A DNA stretch of 64,000 nt from JAVBWO01 sp036677375 (GCA_036677375.1 JAVBWO010000005.1:1-64000); one strand, 5' to 3'; counted from the stretch's first letter, positions 36,435 through 44,976 are shown. Notes: a model not told the origin generated them from the sequence alone. Translations and numbers: made by a program.

Positions 36435-36460
36435 AATCTGTTTAACAATCACAATCCTGT

Positions 36461-36486
36461 CCCCACGCATCGCGTGGGGTTTTTTG
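36461..36486 (+). terminator. rho-independent terminator after corA
   Basis: CCCCACGC and GCGTGGGG pair over eight bases around a three-base loop and are followed by TTTTTT, 27 bases past the corA stop. Confidence 0.9.
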
Positions 36487-36549
36487 ATCCGTCAAGCGCC
36501 TCCGCATTGAATAAAAACCGGTAGGCCTGCACCTCTCGTTACTTCCACA

Positions 36550-36587
36550 CAAAAACAGCGGTCCTGTACAGGACCGCTGTTTTTTTA
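36550..36587. terminator. bidirectional terminator overlapping the flavodoxin-like gene end
   Basis: CAGCGGTCCTG and its exact complement CAGGACCGCTG flank a two-base centre, with A and T runs on both sides (AAAAACAG ... CTGTTTTTTT). It overlaps the stop codon of the minus-strand gene and can end both converging transcripts. Confidence 0.85.
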
Positions 36588-37151
36588 GCCGTTGATTTTA
36601 TGAATCAAGTCCGCCACATTGGCGGCAAAGGTGCGGGTAACCCGGACACCCTCTTCATCCTGCATAGCTTCTCCCGGCAACTTGCCGAAGAGGATATTCC
36701 AATAAGAAGAACCCGGCACCGTCATGCCGTTGATAAAGAAGAACATCAACATTTCCTGAAGGGTGGCGGTATGGCCGCCCCGGCGGCCTACCACAACAGG
36801 TCCGCCGACTTTTCCCGCCAACCAATTGGAACTGCCGTAGGAGATCATGCCCAGCCGTTGTAGAAAGTTCATCACATCGCCCCGGGCTGTGCCGAAATAG
36901 ACCGGCGAACCCACAATAAAGCCTTCGGCGTCTTTTATTTTTTCAGCCATCTCATTAAAATCATCTTTGATGACGCAAGAACCTGTTTTCTTACAGGAGT
37001 TACAAGCTTTACAACCGGCGATAGTCTTGCCGGACAAAGTGAGGATCTCCGTTTCCAATCCAGCTTCTTCCAGCACTTTGGCACATTCCGCCAGAACCTG
37101 CATGGTGTTGCCTTGCGCCCGGGGACTGCCGCTCAATAAAATTACTTTCAT
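36585..37151 (-). CDS. flavodoxin-like NAD(P)H/FMN oxidoreductase
   Basis: A 188-residue protein of the NADPH-dependent FMN reductase / iron-sulfur flavoprotein-like group. The FMN-phosphate loop is LLSGSPRAQGNTM at the N-terminus. A short cysteine-containing loop, CKACNSCKKTGSC (about 47-59), resembles the compact Cys motif of iron-sulfur flavoproteins of anaerobes, so a [4Fe-4S] cluster is possible. GSPVYFG (about 82) is the usual second flavin loop. AAGGAGG precedes the ATG. Its electron donor and acceptor are unknown. Confidence 0.85.
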   Translation of the reverse strand: MKVILLSGSPRAQGNTMQVLAECAKVLEEAGLETEILTLSGKTIAGCKACNSCKKTGSCVIKDDFNEMAEKIKDAEGFIVGSPVYFGTARGDVMNFLQRLGMISYGSSNWLAGKVGGPVVVGRRGGHTATLQEMLMFFFINGMTVPGSSYWNILFGKLPGEAMQDEEGVRVTRTFAANVADLIHKING

Positions 37152-37181
37152 ATCCTATCCTCCTTACACAACATCTCTTTT

Positions 37182-37772
37182 TTATAACCTTGCCGCCATG
37201 CTGCGCCAGATAAAAGGCGAAATCAAAATAGCCAATCCTAGCACTGTGGTAATGCTGTCCGTAATCAGCACCTGCCCCGATAAGGCGGCATAAGCGGTAT
37301 TATAAAACATTATATTCAAAAGACCCAGCATCAAAAACCGTAAGAGCATGAGAAATTTACGAGCCATTTGATATTGCTTGACATAATTTTGCTGGGTAAT
37401 TTTCACAGGCCCGAAATTCAGGATATCCGGCCGCCGGATCAGCCTAGTCAGCACTAGGAAGAATACCAGACCCAATATGGGGTAGATCCCTAAAAAGCTC
37501 CGCCGGCTCCAGGCGGACACCTGACCCTCCGCGCCGAAATAGACAGGCACTTTGGTCGGCATTTGGGGGTAATAATACCAAAACAGCACCAGTAAAAGCA
37601 GCACCAACCCCAACGCCAGAAAATCCAGGACCCGTGAATCAACGCCCTTTACAGGCTGTGGCGCAGGAAGCGGCACTTTTTTTCTTTTGCCATCTTTTTC
37701 ATCTGAGCCAATTGGCTCCGAAGGCTTTGGTAGCTCAGGAAACGCACCCTTTTCTTGTTCGGTCATCCACAC
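37182..37772 (-). CDS. DUF1648-domain membrane protein
   Basis: A 196-residue protein with a charged, Pro-rich cytoplasmic N-terminus (about 1-45) and a DUF1648-type membrane part: first helix FLALGLVLLLLVLFWYYY, then the characteristic YPQMPTKVPVYFGAEGQVSAW (the P-x-HFxxxGxxD-like loop), followed by three more helices. Related proteins include the SdpI immunity/signalling proteins, but the SdpI-specific part is not complete here. GGGAGG is seven bases before the GTG at 37770-37772; an ATG two codons later is possible. It lies 30 bases before the flavodoxin-like gene, so they are likely co-transcribed. Confidence 0.75.
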   Translation of the reverse strand: MWMTEQEKGAFPELPKPSEPIGSDEKDGKRKKVPLPAPQPVKGVDSRVLDFLALGLVLLLLVLFWYYYPQMPTKVPVYFGAEGQVSAWSRRSFLGIYPILGLVFFLVLTRLIRRPDILNFGPVKITQQNYVKQYQMARKFLMLLRFLMLGLLNIMFYNTAYAALSGQVLITDSITTVLGLAILISPFIWRSMAARL

Positions 37773-37972
37773 AGCATTTCCTCCCTCGCTGTTTCGTATT
37801 CCAGCACTGCCGCCTATATAGCTCGGTTTCCCGGATGCTGCCGCCGTTTTAAGAATCGTTTTTAGGTTCGATCAGGCTTCGTTTGCGGCTTTCCGGTGTT
37901 TTTTGGTTTTGCAGCCGCATCCTTAGCACCGGCAAAAGCAAACGACCCGCGCTCACGGCGCCTTCCTTTGGC

Positions 37973-38731
37973 CTAAGACACCTCGCCCGGCAAAGTCAAA
38001 ATCATCGGTTTTCCTTTGGTCACCATCACCGTATGTTCGAATTGAACCGCCCTGGTGCCTTTGGGTGTCTTCAGGGTCCAGCCGTCCTTTTGTTCGATCA
38101 CGTGGTTCTCTTTTTCGGATATAAAAGGTTCTATGGCAATGACAAGCCCTTCCTCCAAGATCCTGGTATCGCGGGGGTCATAATAATTATTGATCATCTC
38201 CGGTTCGTCGTGCAGGGTATGCCCCACGCCATGACCGCAAAGATTCCGGATGGTCTTGAAGCCAAAGGCCTTGGCGGTCTCCTCAGAAGCTTTCCCGATA
38301 GCGGAAAGCCTTCTGCCTGCCACCGCCTGGGCAATGGAGTTTTCCAGCGCTTTGCGGGAAGCTGCCAGAAGCCGCTTGCCCACTTTATCTTCAGGAGGCA
38401 TTAGAAGCGTCATACCGCTGTCAGCAAAATAACCGGCATAAGAAGCGGAAACATCCAAATTCACCATATCCCCCGGGCGGATGATCCTTTCCCCAGGGAT
38501 GCCGTGAGCGATCTCATCGTTAATGCTGATGCAGCTGTAGCCAGGGAAATTGTATTCTCCAATGGGTGCGGAAATAGCGCCGTACCGCGCCAGGCCTGAG
38601 GCACAGATTTGATCCAGCTCCCGGGTGGTCATGCCCACCTGGGTGGCGGCGGCCATTTCCTGCAGGATATTGGCTACGATGCGGCCAATCTTTTTCATTG
38701 CTTCCAGCTCTTTTTCATTTTTGATAATCAA
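37973..38731 (-). CDS. map: methionine aminopeptidase, type I
   Basis: Map removes the N-terminal methionine from new proteins. The 252-residue protein keeps all five metal ligands: the two Asp in NLDVSASYAGYFADSG, His in GHGVGHTLHDEP, Glu in AIEPF and Glu in QFEHTV. The start codon appears to be TTG (GGGAG nine bases upstream). This copy is not in the ribosomal protein operon, where Firmicutes usually keep map, so it may be a second, stand-alone paralogue. Confidence 0.95.
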   Translation of the reverse strand: MIIKNEKELEAMKKIGRIVANILQEMAAATQVGMTTRELDQICASGLARYGAISAPIGEYNFPGYSCISINDEIAHGIPGERIIRPGDMVNLDVSASYAGYFADSGMTLLMPPEDKVGKRLLAASRKALENSIAQAVAGRRLSAIGKASEETAKAFGFKTIRNLCGHGVGHTLHDEPEMINNYYDPRDTRILEEGLVIAIEPFISEKENHVIEQKDGWTLKTPKGTRAVQFEHTVMVTKGKPMILTLPGEVS

Positions 38732-38805
38732 TTTTTACATCTCCCAATTTCCCAATAATTTGAATCCTTTTTTATTTTAGCACAAATTTGCCGCCAGTAC
38801 AAAAC

Positions 38806-38838
38806 AAAGCAGAAAAAAGCGGCGCTTTTCCCTGCTTG
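38806..38838 (-). terminator. probable terminator after the SPFH/ribbon-helix-helix unit
   Basis: On the minus strand AAGCAG, an inner GAAAAGC, a GCC loop, GCTTTTTTC and CTGCTT fold as a two-part hairpin followed by TGTTTTG. It lies about 100 bases past the small regulator gene. Confidence 0.5.
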
Positions 38839-38936
38839 TATTTGTTCCTTCTCGATGTATCTTCTTTTTCAACACTTTGGTCACTGCTTTTATGCCGTCT
38901 AGCATCCCCCAAAGTACCCGCGACGTCTTGTCAGCT

Positions 38937-39128
38937 TCATTTTTCCGCCGTCGTTTTGGTTTTAGGGGATGATTTCTTTTGCGGCAGCTTGCCGGCCTTG
39001 AATAAGGCTTCCCGCAACAAATATTCAATATGACTGTTCACGCTGCGGAACTCATCTCCCGCCCAAGCTTCCAAAGCCAGATAGACCTGGGGGTCAAGAC
39101 GCAAGGCAAAATTCTTTTTTACAGCCAT
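38937..39128 (-). CDS. small ribbon-helix-helix (Arc-type) protein
   Basis: A 63-residue protein with the ribbon-helix-helix pattern: strand KNFALRLDPQVYLAL, helix EAWAGDEFRSVNSHIEYLLREAL, then a lysine-rich tail (KKSSPKTKTTAEK). Such proteins bind DNA as dimers and are often antitoxins or autoregulators. Here it follows the SPFH gene by 14 bases, with AAAAGGAGG before its ATG, so it is made with the SPFH protein. No toxin-like gene is adjacent. The partnership with SPFH proteins is known in Firmicutes but its role is not. Confidence 0.85.
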   Translation of the reverse strand: MAVKKNFALRLDPQVYLALEAWAGDEFRSVNSHIEYLLREALFKAGKLPQKKSSPKTKTTAEK

Positions 39129-39142
39129 GGGCGAGCCTCCTT

Positions 39143-39988
39143 TTAGTAGAGACTGCCGGTATTGATAATGGGCTGCGCGGAACGGTCGGAAACAATAGCC
39201 ACCAAAAGATTATTGATCATTGCCATTTTTCTTTCTTCATCCAGGTTCAGGCTGCCGTCTGCTTCCAGCTTTTCGATTGCCATCTGTGCCATGCCTACGG
39301 CACCTTCCACAATGATTTGCCGCGCGGCCAGGATGGCTTCCGCCTGCTGCCGCTGAAGCATAGCGCTGGCGATCTCCGTGGCATAAGCCAAATGGGTGAG
39401 ACGGGCTTCCATCACTTCCACGCCGGCCACAGCCAGCCGCTGCGTCAATTCCGCCAAAAGCTCGGCACCCACCTCATCGGCATTGCTCCGCAAGGATTGG
39501 CCGCCTTCCTGAAAGTTGTCATAAGGATACTTGGCCGCCACATGGCGTAAAGCTGTTTCGCTCTGGATCTCCACAAAGGATTCATAATTGTCCACATCAA
39601 ACATGGCTCTGGCCGGGTCGGTGACTTTAAAGACAACCACGGTAGCGATTTCGATAGGGTTGCCGTTGATATCGTTGACCTTCAGTCTTTCGCTGTTGAA
39701 GTTGCGTACCCGCAGGGACACTTTTTTGGAAATAGCAAAAGGGGTCACCATCCAGATGCCGCTTTGCCGAATGCAGCCGATATAGGAACCGAAAAAGGTC
39801 AAGACCGCCGCGTTATTGGGTAAAACAATCACGATGCCCGAAGCCACCACTAAAAACACCGCCACACAGATGATTCCCAGAACAAAGGACAGCTGAATGA
39901 AAGATACCACTGCTCCCGCTAAAAGAAGAATCATGAAAACAATCCCGATAAATCCGTTCATTTTTTTTGCTTCTTTTTCTGTTATCAT
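39143..39988 (-). CDS. SPFH/band-7 domain membrane protein
   Basis: A 281-residue stomatin/prohibitin-like protein: two close N-terminal hydrophobic segments (about 11-30 and 33-55), then the SPFH domain with NNAAVLTFFGSYIG, a central IEIATVVVFKVTDPARAMFDV, and a helical region MEARLTHLAYATEIASAM followed by RQQAEAILAARQIIVEGAV typical of the family. Such proteins form membrane scaffolds. GGAGGTACTGGC precedes the ATG. The small ribbon-helix-helix gene downstream forms a two-gene unit with it. Confidence 0.9.
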   Translation of the reverse strand: MITEKEAKKMNGFIGIVFMILLLAGAVVSFIQLSFVLGIICVAVFLVVASGIVIVLPNNAAVLTFFGSYIGCIRQSGIWMVTPFAISKKVSLRVRNFNSERLKVNDINGNPIEIATVVVFKVTDPARAMFDVDNYESFVEIQSETALRHVAAKYPYDNFQEGGQSLRSNADEVGAELLAELTQRLAVAGVEVMEARLTHLAYATEIASAMLQRQQAEAILAARQIIVEGAVGMAQMAIEKLEADGSLNLDEERKMAMINNLLVAIVSDRSAQPIINTGSLY

Positions 39989-40047
39989 GCCAGTACCTCC
40001 GAATTTGATAGATAAATGATATCACTTTAATATCAACAATGTCAATA

Positions 40048-40076
40048 AAAAAATGCTGTCACACGACAGCATTTTT
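40048..40076. terminator. terminator between the unknown membrane protein and SPFH genes
   Basis: ATGCTGTC and GACAGCAT pair over eight bases around ACAC, with A and T runs on both sides. On the minus strand it follows the 40085 gene stop within ten bases. Confidence 0.85.
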
Positions 40077-40084
40077 ATTATTTT

Positions 40085-40714
40085 TTATGATTGGAGGTGT
40101 TTCTCATGGCAAGCAAAACGGCGTACAGCCATAAGCTGGGCCAATGCCACCAATAAGCCTGCCAGTACCGCGCCCAGAACCGCCATATCAAAGGTGCTCT
40201 GATTGCCGATAGTAAGCCAGGTCCCCGCCGTCAGATTATAATAAAAAGCGGTGGCAGCCTGACCCAGCAAAAGGGAAAATGCCGTGATAAAGACCACGCC
40301 CGCCATATTTCGGGTCAAAATTACCGCCAAAGAAGCCGTCAACAAAGGCAAAAGCCAATAGGGATCCAACCATGCCGTCGTCCAAAAATTTTGGCTTAGC
40401 ACATTCAAAACCACAACCCCGGCTGCAAGCCCCACACCGGCAAAAAGCCAGGCCAGCTTGGCCTTGCCTCCCTGAAAGTACCAAAGCAAAAAGACAAAAA
40501 AGAATAATAGCAGGCTGCCACCATGGAAGTTCACCCTTTCACCGCCTGCGCTAAAGGGGATGGTCAAAAAATTGGCGGTGATAAGCAGAAGAATGATGAC
40601 CAGCGCCATATCCAAAGAAAGCCGCCAAGCGGTCAAAGCGTTTTGCAAGCCTTGCAAATATAAAACCAACGCCAATATCATCAGCACAATAACGCCCCAG
40701 GGCAAAGAAGGCAT
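40085..40714 (-). CDS. integral membrane protein, unknown function
   Basis: A 209-residue protein made of about seven membrane helices with short loops. I do not recognise its family. Visible points are a conserved-looking loop PFSAGGERVNFHGGSLL between helices 2 and 3, the loop SQNFWTTAWLDPYWLLPLL in the middle, and a short basic tail (RRFACHEKHLQS). GAGGAG stands eight bases before the ATG at 40712-40714; a GTG three codons earlier overlaps that site. It is a single-gene unit ended by a terminator. A transport or sporulation role is not supported by anything visible. Confidence 0.7.
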   Translation of the reverse strand: MPSLPWGVIVLMILALVLYLQGLQNALTAWRLSLDMALVIILLLITANFLTIPFSAGGERVNFHGGSLLLFFFVFLLWYFQGGKAKLAWLFAGVGLAAGVVVLNVLSQNFWTTAWLDPYWLLPLLTASLAVILTRNMAGVVFITAFSLLLGQAATAFYYNLTAGTWLTIGNQSTFDMAVLGAVLAGLLVALAQLMAVRRFACHEKHLQS

Positions 40715-40745
40715 CAGAATCACTCCTCTTGCAAAAGTATTTCCT

Positions 40746-40811
40746 AAATATTGCTCGAAATATTACCCGAAATATTACTCAAAATATTGTTGGAAATACT
40801 TTCCGAAATGT
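40746..40811. repeat. 12-base tandem repeat, about 5.5 copies
   Basis: AAATATTGCTCG, AAATATTACCCG, AAATATTACTCA, AAATATTGTTGG, AAATACTTTCCG and a partial unit follow each other without gaps. The first seven bases of each unit are nearly constant. It lies in the spacer between dinB and the unknown membrane protein gene, just upstream of the latter's ribosome site on the minus strand. Confidence 0.85.
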
Positions 40812-41138
40812 TTTTATTTGCCTTATTATGCCCAATGCGGTCATTTTTATCAAAAGAAGTCCGGCAGCTGCAGAGATTTTTTATTGATGTGGGATGGAAA
40901 GTATCGTGCCCACCCTATTTTATTTCATCCTTTCATAAAATTTTTTAATTTTAATCATATACGAAGTGAATTCATTTTGTCGGATTTTTATCGGATTTTG
41001 ATCCGATTTTTCCTGATTTAACTTGATTTAGCCGGATTTCACCCGCTTCGGCCGACTTCGCTCTTCCGCTTTCTTGGTGTTGCGCTGCTTTCTTTTATTG
41101 CTTGTGCTTCTTTTATTGCTTATATTGCTTATGCCGCC
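40812..41138. other. spacer with further degenerate short repeats
   Basis: No gene is supported. About 40975-41035 contains GGATTTT-like units (TCGGATTTTTA, TCGGATTTTGA, TCCGATTTTTCC, TGATTTAACT, TGATTTAGCC, GGATTTC) at 10-11 base spacing, and 41085-41130 contains TTTTATTGCTT-like units. It continues into the 9-base repeat at the dinB 3' end. Confidence 0.5.
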
Positions 41139-42416
41139 TTATTCTTCCGGCTCTTTTGGCTCTTTTGGCTCTTTTGGCTCTTTTGGCTCTTTTGGCTCTT
41201 TTGTGTCAATTTCCTCTTCCCGGTCCCGAATGCCCAGATCATTTTGGAGGATAGCAGCCCGTTGTACCATGGTTTTGCCGTATTTCCGCCGGATCTGATC
41301 GACAGATTGATCCAGAGCCTCCAGTTTTTGCCGCCGCTCATGGTCAAAAAAGTCCAGCTGTTCGCCTTTTTCGGCATCCACCAGGCGGATACCTGTAATG
41401 GTCAATAAGCGGATGGGGTTTTGCACATTCCAGGATTTTTCAATGAGTTCCAAGGCGTTTTCGTAGATTTCCTGGGTCAGCCAGGTGGGCTTTGCCAGCT
41501 GTTTTTGCCTGTCGATGGTCCGAAAATCGGGATCTTTCAGAGTCACCTGCAAAGCGCAGCATTTCAGGCCGTAACGGCGCAAACGGCCCGCTACCGTCTC
41601 GGCAAGAGCCAAAGCACCGGTTTTGATATCCTCCCAGCCCACCAGATTGCGCCGGAAGGTCACGCCGTTACCCACCGATTTGATCCCTTCCATTTCCTCT
41701 TCCGTTTTCACCGGATCGTTATCCAGACCGTTGGCATAATAAAACAGCTGTTCGCCATGCTTGCCTAGCAAAGCCGCTAAGGTGCCGGCATCTGTTTTGG
41801 CCAATTGGCCGATGGTTTTGATGCCGAAAGCTGCCAATTTTTCCGCCGTTGCCTTTCCCACAAAGAGCAGATCAGAAACGGGCAAAGGAAAGACGATATC
41901 GGCAAAACTGTCCCGGCTGATGACCGTGACTGCATCGGGCTTTTTATAATCGCTGCCCAGCTTGGCAAATATTTTATTGAAGGACACTCCGATGGAAACG
42001 GTCAGCCCCAACTCCTCTTTCACCGTACGACGGATGGTATGGGCAATGGTAAGGCCGTCGCCAAAAAGCCCCAGGCTGCCGGTGACGTCCAGCCAGGATT
42101 CATCAATGCCGAAAGGTTCCACCTGGTCGGTAAAACGGCGGTAGATCTCATTGACTTTTTGCGAATACAAGCGGTAGCGGTTATGGTGAGGCGGCACTAA
42201 GGCCAGAGAGGGACATTTGCGTTTGGCCTGCCAGACCGTTTCCGCCGTTTTGACGCCATAGGCTTTGGCTTGCTCGTTTTTGGCCAAAATAATGCCGTGC
42301 CGGCTCTCAGGATCACCGCAGACCGCCATGGGTCCTTGGTTCAGTTCCGGCCGGTATAAGGCCTCCACAGAGGCAAAAAAGGCATTCAAATCGCAATGCA
42401 GGATCACTCTGTCCAT
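41139..42416 (-). CDS. dinB: DNA polymerase IV (Y family) with repeated Lys-Glu-Pro tail
   Basis: DinB is the error-prone translesion polymerase. The 425-residue protein has the catalytic acidic residues in HCDLNAFFASVEA (N-terminus) and GIDESWLDVTG (about 103), the fingers and thumb domains, and the little-finger domain to about residue 395. It ends not in the usual beta-clamp-binding peptide alone but in DTKEP followed by six Lys-Glu-Pro units and EE. GAAGGAGCT precedes the ATG. The tail is encoded by a 9-base tandem repeat and its length may vary between strains. Confidence 0.95.
   Translation of the reverse strand: MDRVILHCDLNAFFASVEALYRPELNQGPMAVCGDPESRHGIILAKNEQAKAYGVKTAETVWQAKRKCPSLALVPPHHNRYRLYSQKVNEIYRRFTDQVEPFGIDESWLDVTGSLGLFGDGLTIAHTIRRTVKEELGLTVSIGVSFNKIFAKLGSDYKKPDAVTVISRDSFADIVFPLPVSDLLFVGKATAEKLAAFGIKTIGQLAKTDAGTLAALLGKHGEQLFYYANGLDNDPVKTEEEMEGIKSVGNGVTFRRNLVGWEDIKTGALALAETVAGRLRRYGLKCCALQVTLKDPDFRTIDRQKQLAKPTWLTQEIYENALELIEKSWNVQNPIRLLTITGIRLVDAEKGEQLDFFDHERRQKLEALDQSVDQIRRKYGKTMVQRAAILQNDLGIRDREEEIDTKEPKEPKEPKEPKEPKEPEE
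41151..41204. repeat. 9-base tandem repeat in the 3' end of dinB (6 copies)
   Basis: Plus strand CTCTTTTGG is repeated five times perfectly, then once with one change (CTCTTTTGT). Read on the minus strand it encodes KEP six times. A multiple of three, so copy number changes would keep the frame. Confidence 0.95.
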
Positions 42417-42689
42417 AGCTCCTTCTCTCTCCCGGGTTTCCCTGTGATTTCCTGTAATTCTTCCGCTCAGTGACTTTTTCTCTTGAGATTCTTTCGCCGC
42501 CGGGGCCGCCCTGCCAACTTTCTGCGCCGCTCCGCTTTGGTTTTTCCTTCGTTTCTTTTATTTCTTTTATATTTCATTAAAAAAGGCTGCACCCGCTTTT
42601 ATTTTGTAAAAAGCGGATCTTACTAATCCCACACCGGTCGGCAAAAGCCGATTAGCGGCGTTGCATTGCCGTAAACAGCCTGTAAGCCG
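42417..42689. other. pyrimidine-rich spacer between ispH-rpsA and dinB
   Basis: No gene is supported. 42420-42580 on the plus strand is rich in C and T with repeated TTTC and TTCT units; this is the minus-strand upstream region of dinB. I see no clear promoter. Confidence 0.4.
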
Positions 42690-42727
42690 AAAAGACCCAT
42701 GCTCTTTAGGGCAGAGCATGGGTCCTC
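42690..42727 (-). terminator. rho-independent terminator after ispH-rpsA
   Basis: On the minus strand GACCCATGCTCT and AGAGCATGGGTC pair over twelve bases around a seven-base loop and are followed by TTTTC, about 25 bases past the stop. Confidence 0.8.
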
Positions 42728-42750
42728 TTGATTCATTTACCGGAAAAAAC

Positions 42751-44976
42751 CTATTCCGCGTCGTTTTTCCCTAACACATCGCCGATGGTAAAGCCTTGCT
42801 CCCCATCGCCGAAGTTCACTTCGGCATTGGATTCCGTTGCTTTGGTTTCTTCCGCTTTGGCTTCTTCCGCCGCCGGAACCGCCGACGGTTCTTCGGGCAG
42901 GGTTTCCCGGATGGACAAGCTCATTCGTTTGTTTTCGGTATCAATGGAAAGTATCTTTACTTGTACTTCATCACCCGGTTTTACCACATCCTCAGTCTTT
43001 TCCACCCGATGACGGGCCAACTGGGAAATATGCACCAATCCTTCTACGCCGGGCTCTACTTGCACGAAAGCGCCGAAGGGTGCGGTGCGCATAACCTTAG
43101 CGGTAATAATGCTGCCTTCGGGATATTTTTCACTGGCAATGCTCCAGGGATTGGCAACCAGTTGTTTTAATCCCAGGGAGATTTTTTCGTTTTCCCGGTC
43201 TACGCCAAGGATAATAACTTTAATCTCGTCCCCTTCCTTCAAAATATCGGAAGGATGGTTTACGCGATACCAGGCCATTTCAGAAACATGCAGCAAGCCG
43301 TCAACACCGCCGATATCCACAAAGGCGCCAAAAGAGGTCAAACGGCGCACGATACCCTCTTTGACCTGGCCTTCTTCCAGAGTTTCCCAAGTCTCGGCCT
43401 TCTTCTTGCGGGCTTCTTCCAAAAAGACCGCTTTAGGTGAAAGAACCAGTTTATTGTGGGATTTTTCGCAATCCAGAATCTTCATGGTCAATTTTTTACC
43501 CACATAGGTGTTTAAATCTTCCACAAAATTCATATCCACCAAAGAGGCCGGAACAAAACCGCGGATGCCCACATCAACCAGGATACCGCCTTTGACCACT
43601 TCCACCACCGTGCCGGTAATGGAAGCGCCGCCTGCTTTGATATCGGCTAATTTTTCCCAAATCAAATCCTGATCTACCCGGCGTTTCGACAATACGGGAT
43701 AACCTTCTTTGTTTTCTCTTTTGAGGATTAGGACTTCAATTTCCTGTCCAACCGTAAAGGCGCTTCTTATATTTGCGGCTTCCTCAGGCAAAAGCTCGGC
43801 GCTGGGCACCACGCCTTCGGATTTGCCGCCAATGTCAACCAAGATTTCATCATCTCGGATCTGCACGATCTTACCGGTCACCCGGGCGCCGCGGCGGATA
43901 TCCTTCAGGTCTTGGATGTCCTTGCCATAGGCTTCTTCAAAGGTTGGTTCTATTCCTTCTTCGGCGGCTGTCTCTACTGCTTCTGCTTCCGCTTCCGCAA
44001 CGGCCGCCGGAGCCGCCCCTTCCACTGGTTGACTGATGTCCGAATCCGCAGCTGTTTGCGCCGCCACATCTTCAGCCGGGGTTTCTGCCGCCTTATTTTC
44101 CGCCGCCTCTTCTGCTTGCAATACTTTTTCCATTTCCTCCATCTTCCCCACAACCTCCTCAATTATCCAATCTGGTGTTGATGCCCCGGCAGCGATACCG
44201 ATTTTCGCCGCGGGCGCAAATAATGTCGGTTCCAATTGGTCGCCGCCCTCAATGGCATAGGCGCTGACCCCCTGGAGCTGACAAATATGCCATAGTTTTT
44301 GCGTGTTGGCGCTGTTTTTACCGCCCAGTACCAACATAATATCCACCTGACCGGCCAAGTCCTTCACCGCTTTTTGCCGTTCGGCTGTAGCGGCACAAAT
44401 GGTATTATATAAGATCAAATCAGGATATTTCTCAGCTAAAAGCCCGCTGATTTCCTGCCAGTTTTCCTTCGTCTGTGTTGTTTGAGCCAAAAGGCCGGCG
44501 CCTTGAAGAGATGGTAATTGGACAACATCCTCCGGGGCATTAACCACATAGGCATGACCCAAGGACCAACCCACCAGACCTTCCACTTCCGGGTGACCGG
44601 CATCTCCCAAAATAATAACAGGCCGGCCCTGTTCCGCCAGGCTGGCGGCAAGAGCCTGGGCCTTCGCCACAAAAGGACAGGTGGCATCCACCACCTCAAG
44701 ACCCAACTCACGGCAACGGTCAAACACCTCTGGCGAAACCCCGTGGGTACGAATCAGCACGGTACCACCGGCCGGGATCTCCGCCAAATCAGCTACAGGC
44801 AGGATATTCTGACTTTGCAGCCGTTGGATTTCCCGCGCATTATGAATTAACGAGCCCAAAGAGTACACCACGCCTTTGGCCGCGGCAGCATCCTGCGCCA
44901 TCTGGATAGCCCGTTTGACTCCGAAACAAAAACCCGCATGCTCCGCCAACAAAACTGGCACGAAGAAGATCAACAC
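42751..44976 (-). CDS. ispH: IspH-ribosomal protein S1 fusion
   Basis: One 741-residue protein joins two functions. Residues 1-285 are IspH (last step of the MEP isoprenoid pathway), with the three cluster cysteines Cys17 in EHAGFCFGVKRA, Cys100 in VDATCP and Cys194 in NTICAAT, and the catalytic HPEVEG. An Ala/Glu-rich linker follows (about 286-355). Residues about 360-700 contain four S1 RNA-binding repeats, each with the GxxVDIGG/GAFVxxxxGxxGLxHxS pattern. This fusion is well known in Clostridia. The start is uncertain: GTG at 44974-44976 is used, TTG or GTG a few codons on are possible. It is last in the cmk-plsC-ispH chain. Confidence 0.93.
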   Translation of the reverse strand: MLIFFVPVLLAEHAGFCFGVKRAIQMAQDAAAAKGVVYSLGSLIHNAREIQRLQSQNILPVADLAEIPAGGTVLIRTHGVSPEVFDRCRELGLEVVDATCPFVAKAQALAASLAEQGRPVIILGDAGHPEVEGLVGWSLGHAYVVNAPEDVVQLPSLQGAGLLAQTTQTKENWQEISGLLAEKYPDLILYNTICAATAERQKAVKDLAGQVDIMLVLGGKNSANTQKLWHICQLQGVSAYAIEGGDQLEPTLFAPAAKIGIAAGASTPDWIIEEVVGKMEEMEKVLQAEEAAENKAAETPAEDVAAQTAADSDISQPVEGAAPAAVAEAEAEAVETAAEEGIEPTFEEAYGKDIQDLKDIRRGARVTGKIVQIRDDEILVDIGGKSEGVVPSAELLPEEAANIRSAFTVGQEIEVLILKRENKEGYPVLSKRRVDQDLIWEKLADIKAGGASITGTVVEVVKGGILVDVGIRGFVPASLVDMNFVEDLNTYVGKKLTMKILDCEKSHNKLVLSPKAVFLEEARKKKAETWETLEEGQVKEGIVRRLTSFGAFVDIGGVDGLLHVSEMAWYRVNHPSDILKEGDEIKVIILGVDRENEKISLGLKQLVANPWSIASEKYPEGSIITAKVMRTAPFGAFVQVEPGVEGLVHISQLARHRVEKTEDVVKPGDEVQVKILSIDTENKRMSLSIRETLPEEPSAVPAAEEAKAEETKATESNAEVNFGDGEQGFTIGDVLGKNDAE

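Noticed and set aside
40560..41021. Plus-strand open frame with repeated KYY/KYC units across the 12-base repeat
   Set aside because: The repeated peptide is a by-product of the tandem repeat; the frame begins inside the membrane protein gene on the other strand and has no ribosome site.
41074..41298. Plus-strand frame with repeated Gly-Ser-Phe
   Set aside because: It is the antisense reading of the 9-base repeat in dinB.
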